Assembly (NCBI GenBank): GCA_018262475.1
Contig: JAGSYW010000027.1
Location: 1-33,514, forward strand
Direction: 5' to 3'
Length of the DNA stretch: 33,514 nucleotides
Origin: Burkholderiaceae bacterium
GTDB lineage: Bacteria > Pseudomonadota > Gammaproteobacteria > Burkholderiales > Burkholderiaceae_D
Shown: piece after piece, positions 29,608 through 33,514 of the stretch
Layout: each line of letters starts with the position of its first letter
Numbering within the stretch: position 1 is the first letter of the stretch
Notes under the pieces: generated by a model
The model's input: the letters and a program-made list of their open reading frames with translations, nothing else
The model's database searches: none
Told to the model about the DNA's origin: nothing
Program-made: the position numbers and the translations under genes

Positions 29608-31677
29608 ATGACCCGCAAGCTGTTCGTTACCACCGCCCTGCCTTACGCCAACGGCCCGTTCCACATCGGCCACATCATGGAATATATCCAGGCCGATATC
29701 TGGGTGCGTTTCCAGCGAATGCAGCAGGATCGTGAGGTTCACTTCGTCGGCGCTGACGATGCGCACGGTGCGCCGATCATGATCGCGGCGGAAAAAGCAG
29801 GTCTCACGCCACAACAATTCGTCGCGAACATTGCTGCCGGTCGCCAGCAGTATCTCGACGGCTTTCATATCTCGTTCGACAACTGGCACTCGACCGACGG
29901 ACAGGAAAACCACGAACTGTCGCAAACCATCTATCGCAACCTGAAAGCTGCAGGTTTCATCACCACCAAGACCATTGAGCAATTCTTCGACCCGGTGAAG
30001 AACATGTTCCTGCCGGATCGCTACATCAAGGGCGCATGCCCGAAATGCAGTGCAGCCGATCAGTACGGCGATTCGTGCGAAGCCTGTGGCGCGGTATATG
30101 CGCCGACCGAGCTCAAAAACCCGTACTCGACCCTGACCGGCGCTGCGCCGGTGATGAAAACCTCAGAGCATTTTTTCTTCAAGTTATCCGACCCTCAATG
30201 CGTCGCTTTCCTGAAGGACTGGGCACTCGGCGATGTCGATGGCGTGCCGCGCCTGCAACCGGAAGTGGCAAACAAGGCACGCGAGTGGCTCGGCGATGAA
30301 AGCGAAGGCTTGGGTGACTGGGACATCAGCCGCGACGCGCCATATTTCGGCATCGAAATTCCGGATGAGCCGGGCAAGTATTTCTACGTCTGGCTGGATG
30401 CGCCGGTCGGCTATCTGGCGTCGCTTAAAAACTATTTTGGCAAAACCAGCCGCGATTACGATGCGTTCATGGCCGATCCCGAAACCGAGCAATACCATTT
30501 CATCGGCAAGGACATCACCTATTTCCACACGCTGTTCTGGCCTGCGATGCTAAAGTTTTCCGGCATGCGCGTGCCCAATAACGTGTTCGTGCATGGCTTC
30601 ATCACCGTTTCCGGCGAAAAGATGTCCAAATCGCGCGGCACCGGCATTTCACCGCTGCGCTACCTGGACATCGGCATGAACCCGGAATGGCTGCGCTATT
30701 ACATCGCCGCCAAGCTGAATTCGCATGTTGAAGACGTCGATTTCAACCCGGAGGATTTCGTCGCGCGCGTGAATGCGGATCTGATCGGCAAGTACGTGAA
30801 CATCGCCAGCCGTTCGGCCGGCTTCATCGCCAAGCGTTTCGGCGGCAAAATCACCGCCAGGCTCGCACCGGAAAATGCCGGCTTCCTCGAGACGCTGCGC
30901 GCTTCTGCCGACGAGATTGCCAAGGATTATGAAACGCGCGAATATGGCCGTGCGCTGCGCGCAATCATGCACCAAGCCGACATCATCAACGCCTACGTCG
31001 ATCAGCACAAACCGTGGGTGCTGGCAAAAGACCCGGCGGCCGAACCAGCGCTGCATGAGGTGTGCAGCACGCTGCTGGAAGCGTTCCGTGTGCTGACGAT
31101 TTATCTGAAGCCGGTGTTGCCGGCGCTTGCCGCACAGGTCGAAGCCTTGATGAACCTGCCGCCGATGAACTGGGCTGACATTGTCCAACCATTGCCCGAT
31201 GGCCATGTGGTCAATGCCTACTCTCACCTGATGCAGCGGGTGGAACCCAAAATGCTTGATGCGCTATTCGATGCGCCCGCAGCAGAACCTGCCGCCGCCA
31301 CGACACCAGTTGCCAGCGAAATCGAGTACATTGCACCGACGATTACGATCGACGATTTCTCTAAAATTGATTTGCGCATCGCCAAAATCGTTAACGCCGA
31401 ACTGGTGGAAGGTTCGGACCGCTTGCTGCGACTGACGCTGGACATTGGCGAAAGCAGTACGCGCAACGTGTTCGCCGGCATCAAATCAGCGTACAAACCG
31501 GAAGACTTGATCGGCAAGCTAACGGTGATGGTCGCGAACCTTGCGCCGCGCAAGATGAAATTCGGCGTATCCGAAGGCATGGTGCTAGCGGCTTCGGCCA
31601 AAGATGAAAAGGCGAAGCCTGGCATCTACATCCTGAATCCGTGGCCTGGCGCCGAACCCGGCATGCGAATCCGTTAA
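29608..31677 (+). CDS. metG: Methionyl-tRNA synthetase
   Basis: [56 protein letters not shown] zinc site, [11 protein letters not shown]-terminal tRNA-binding domain [33 protein letters not shown]. Confidence 0.98.
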   Translation: MTRKLFVTTALPYANGPFHIGHIMEYIQADIWVRFQRMQQDREVHFVGADDAHGAPIMIAAEKAGLTPQQFVANIAAGRQQYLDGFHISFDNWHSTDGQENHELSQTIYRNLKAAGFITTKTIEQFFDPVKNMFLPDRYIKGACPKCSAADQYGDSCEACGAVYAPTELKNPYSTLTGAAPVMKTSEHFFFKLSDPQCVAFLKDWALGDVDGVPRLQPEVANKAREWLGDESEGLGDWDISRDAPYFGIEIPDEPGKYFYVWLDAPVGYLASLKNYFGKTSRDYDAFMADPETEQYHFIGKDITYFHTLFWPAMLKFSGMRVPNNVFVHGFITVSGEKMSKSRGTGISPLRYLDIGMNPEWLRYYIAAKLNSHVEDVDFNPEDFVARVNADLIGKYVNIASRSAGFIAKRFGGKITARLAPENAGFLETLRASADEIAKDYETREYGRALRAIMHQADIINAYVDQHKPWVLAKDPAAEPALHEVCSTLLEAFRVLTIYLKPVLPALAAQVEALMNLPPMNWADIVQPLPDGHVVNAYSHLMQRVEPKMLDALFDAPAAEPAAATTPVASEIEYIAPTITIDDFSKIDLRIAKIVNAELVEGSDRLLRLTLDIGESSTRNVFAGIKSAYKPEDLIGKLTVMVANLAPRKMKFGVSEGMVLAASAKDEKAKPGIYILNPWPGAEPGMRIR

Positions 31678-31723
31678 GGAATTCTCAACCACGCACTGTC
31701 CGAGCAACCGGCAGTGAGTCCAT

Positions 31724-32227
31724 ATGTGCGATGACATAGGCAACGAGCTGAACATCCTGATAAGCGAAGCCTCGATCAACGACGCGCCACTGATCGCTGA
31801 ATTGACGCGCGCCTCCTGGGCTGACAAGGTGAATCCGAAATCAAGCGGCCACCGCGAAACCGCTGAACTGGTGCAGGCCGACCTGCAGCGTGGCGGCGCC
31901 TTCATCCTGTTCGTCAACGACACCGCATCCGGCTCAGTGCGCTGGCTGCCGGTCGAGGGCGAAAGCGGCGTGTGGGAAGTGCGCCGGATGGGCGTGATGC
32001 CGATGTACCGCAACCGCAATTTGTCACAATATTTGCTTGAAGCGGTGATTCACCGCACGCTGTCGGCAGATGTGCATGAACTTCGCCTGGGCGTGCGTGC
32101 TGACCAGCCCAGGCTGGTCGATTTCTACGCTGCCTTCGGCTTTGAACTGGCACCAGAACTGGAATACCCGCACGACATGCATGGCGAACCGGCGCCCATC
32201 ATGATGCGCCGTATATTCAACCACTAG
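31724..32227 (+). CDS. GNAT-family N-acetyltransferase
   Basis: VWEVRRMGVMPMYRNRNLSQYLLEAVIHR acetyl-CoA-binding motif; GVRADQPRLVDFYAAFGFEL. Confidence 0.88.
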   Translation: MCDDIGNELNILISEASINDAPLIAELTRASWADKVNPKSSGHRETAELVQADLQRGGAFILFVNDTASGSVRWLPVEGESGVWEVRRMGVMPMYRNRNLSQYLLEAVIHRTLSADVHELRLGVRADQPRLVDFYAAFGFELAPELEYPHDMHGEPAPIMMRRIFNH

Positions 32228-32237
32228 GGAAGTGACG

Positions 32238-32435
32238 ATGAACCTGTTTGCTAAGCCTGAATACCGTTCCGAATTCACGCTGTTCATCGATGAATGGAAA
32301 GCGCGCGATCCTGGCGTCGCCGAACGCCAGACCGCCGGCCGGGCGCTGTTGTGGGACCAGTCGCCACAAGAACCGGAACACGCCCAGCGCGCGGCTGCGT
32401 CGCAGGTTCGCCGCAAAGCCTACGTTTACGATTGA
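32238..32435 (+). CDS. DUF3460-type small protein
   Basis: MNLFAKPEYRSEFTLFIDEWKARDPGVAERQTAGRALLWDQ... Confidence 0.8.
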   Translation: MNLFAKPEYRSEFTLFIDEWKARDPGVAERQTAGRALLWDQSPQEPEHAQRAAASQVRRKAYVYD

Positions 32436-32442
32436 CATCAGA

Positions 32443-33282
32443 ATGGACTCGCGGATTCCGCATCAGGAAATGCCGGCCACCATGCTGCCGGAAACGCAAA
32501 GCGAACTGATCGACAGCGTTTCGTTCGCCAGGCTTTACGGCGAGCCGCTATTCCAGATGCCAACCGATCTGTACATCCCGCCGGATGCGCTCGAAATTTT
32601 CCTGGAAGCATTCGAGGGGCCACTTGACCTGCTACTGTATCTGATCCGCAAGCAGCATTTCAACATCCTCGACATCCCGATGGCCGAAGTTACCGGCCAA
32701 TACCTGAAATATGTTGACCAGATTCGAGAACGCAATCTGGAACTCGCGGCCGAATACCTGCTAATGGCGGCCATGCTAATTGAAATCAAGTCGCGCATGC
32801 TGCTGCCGCCCAAAAAGAACAGCAAGGATGAAGAGGCAGGTGATCCGCGCGCGGAGTTGGTGCGCCGCCTGCTCGAATACGAACGAATGAAGCTGGCCGC
32901 GCAACAGATCGACGCCTTGCCGCAGCTCGGGCGCGATTACCTGCAGGCGCAGGCTTCCGTCACGCAATCAACCGAGCCGCGCTGGCCGGACGTCAACCTG
33001 ACCGATTTGCAGGCGGCGCTCGAAAGTGTGATCCGGCGTGCGCAGTTGAGCGCGAAACACGTGATCACGCGCGAGGAACTATCGGTTCGCGAGCATATGT
33101 CGGCCATCCTGTCGCGTCTGCAGTCGGTCGGCTTCGTCGAATTTTCCGAACTGTTCGATGCCGACTGCGGCGTGCAGGTCATAATCGTGAATTTCATCGC
33201 ATTGCTCGAACTCGCAAAGGAAAACCTAGTGGAAATCACCCAGGCAGAGCCGCTGGCGCCAATTTATGTACGCGCATGCTGA
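32443..33282 (+). CDS. scpA: Segregation and condensation protein A
   Basis: FEGPLDLLLYLIRKQHFNILDIPMAEVTGQYLKYVDQIRERNLELAAEYLLMAAMLIEIKSRMLLP; start MDSRIP within the longer ORF. Confidence 0.95.
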   Translation: MDSRIPHQEMPATMLPETQSELIDSVSFARLYGEPLFQMPTDLYIPPDALEIFLEAFEGPLDLLLYLIRKQHFNILDIPMAEVTGQYLKYVDQIRERNLELAAEYLLMAAMLIEIKSRMLLPPKKNSKDEEAGDPRAELVRRLLEYERMKLAAQQIDALPQLGRDYLQAQASVTQSTEPRWPDVNLTDLQAALESVIRRAQLSAKHVITREELSVREHMSAILSRLQSVGFVEFSELFDADCGVQVIIVNFIALLELAKENLVEITQAEPLAPIYVRAC

Positions 33283-33318
33283 CGCAGCCCATTGCCCCTC
33301 TCCGCCCAAAATTTGTAA

Positions 33319-33514
<196 letters not shown>

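Overview
This 33.5 kb window looks like a chromosomal segment of a Burkholderiales (Oxalobacteraceae-like) betaproteobacterium. It is mostly housekeeping. It carries a TCA cluster (acnA, gltA, sucA, sucB), a PP2C phosphatase, a P2-type cation ATPase, a DinG/YoaA helicase, a zinc-ribbon/PstS-like/OmpA fusion, a BepA-like M48 protease, moaC, and gltX followed by tRNA-Ala(GGC) and tRNA-Glu(TTC). It also carries a formate/oxalate-type module (fdhD, OFA-family MFS, ModE-like regulator), the divergent mrp/metG pair, and a GNAT-DUF3460-scpA-panC block. I saw no prophage, IS element, CRISPR array or defence island. The most interesting signal is intergenic. A dispersed family of about 75-nt elements has a common architecture: ATACT-N6-NGTAT at the left, ATACCC (or a variant) at the right, nearly invariant 68-69 nt spacing, and a possible covarying A-rich/T-rich closing stem. 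There are three convincing copies (5412-5486, 18185-18264, 24388-24464) and two weaker antisense-oriented copies (11476-11553, 28284-28357). Other second-look items are a likely sucA-leader RNA motif, an NtrC-site-like dyad upstream of gltA, a perfect 36-nt palindrome between fdhD and the OFA transporter, and an FdhD lacking the second Cys of the CxxC motif. All calls come from reading the sequence and supplied ORFs; no database search was possible.
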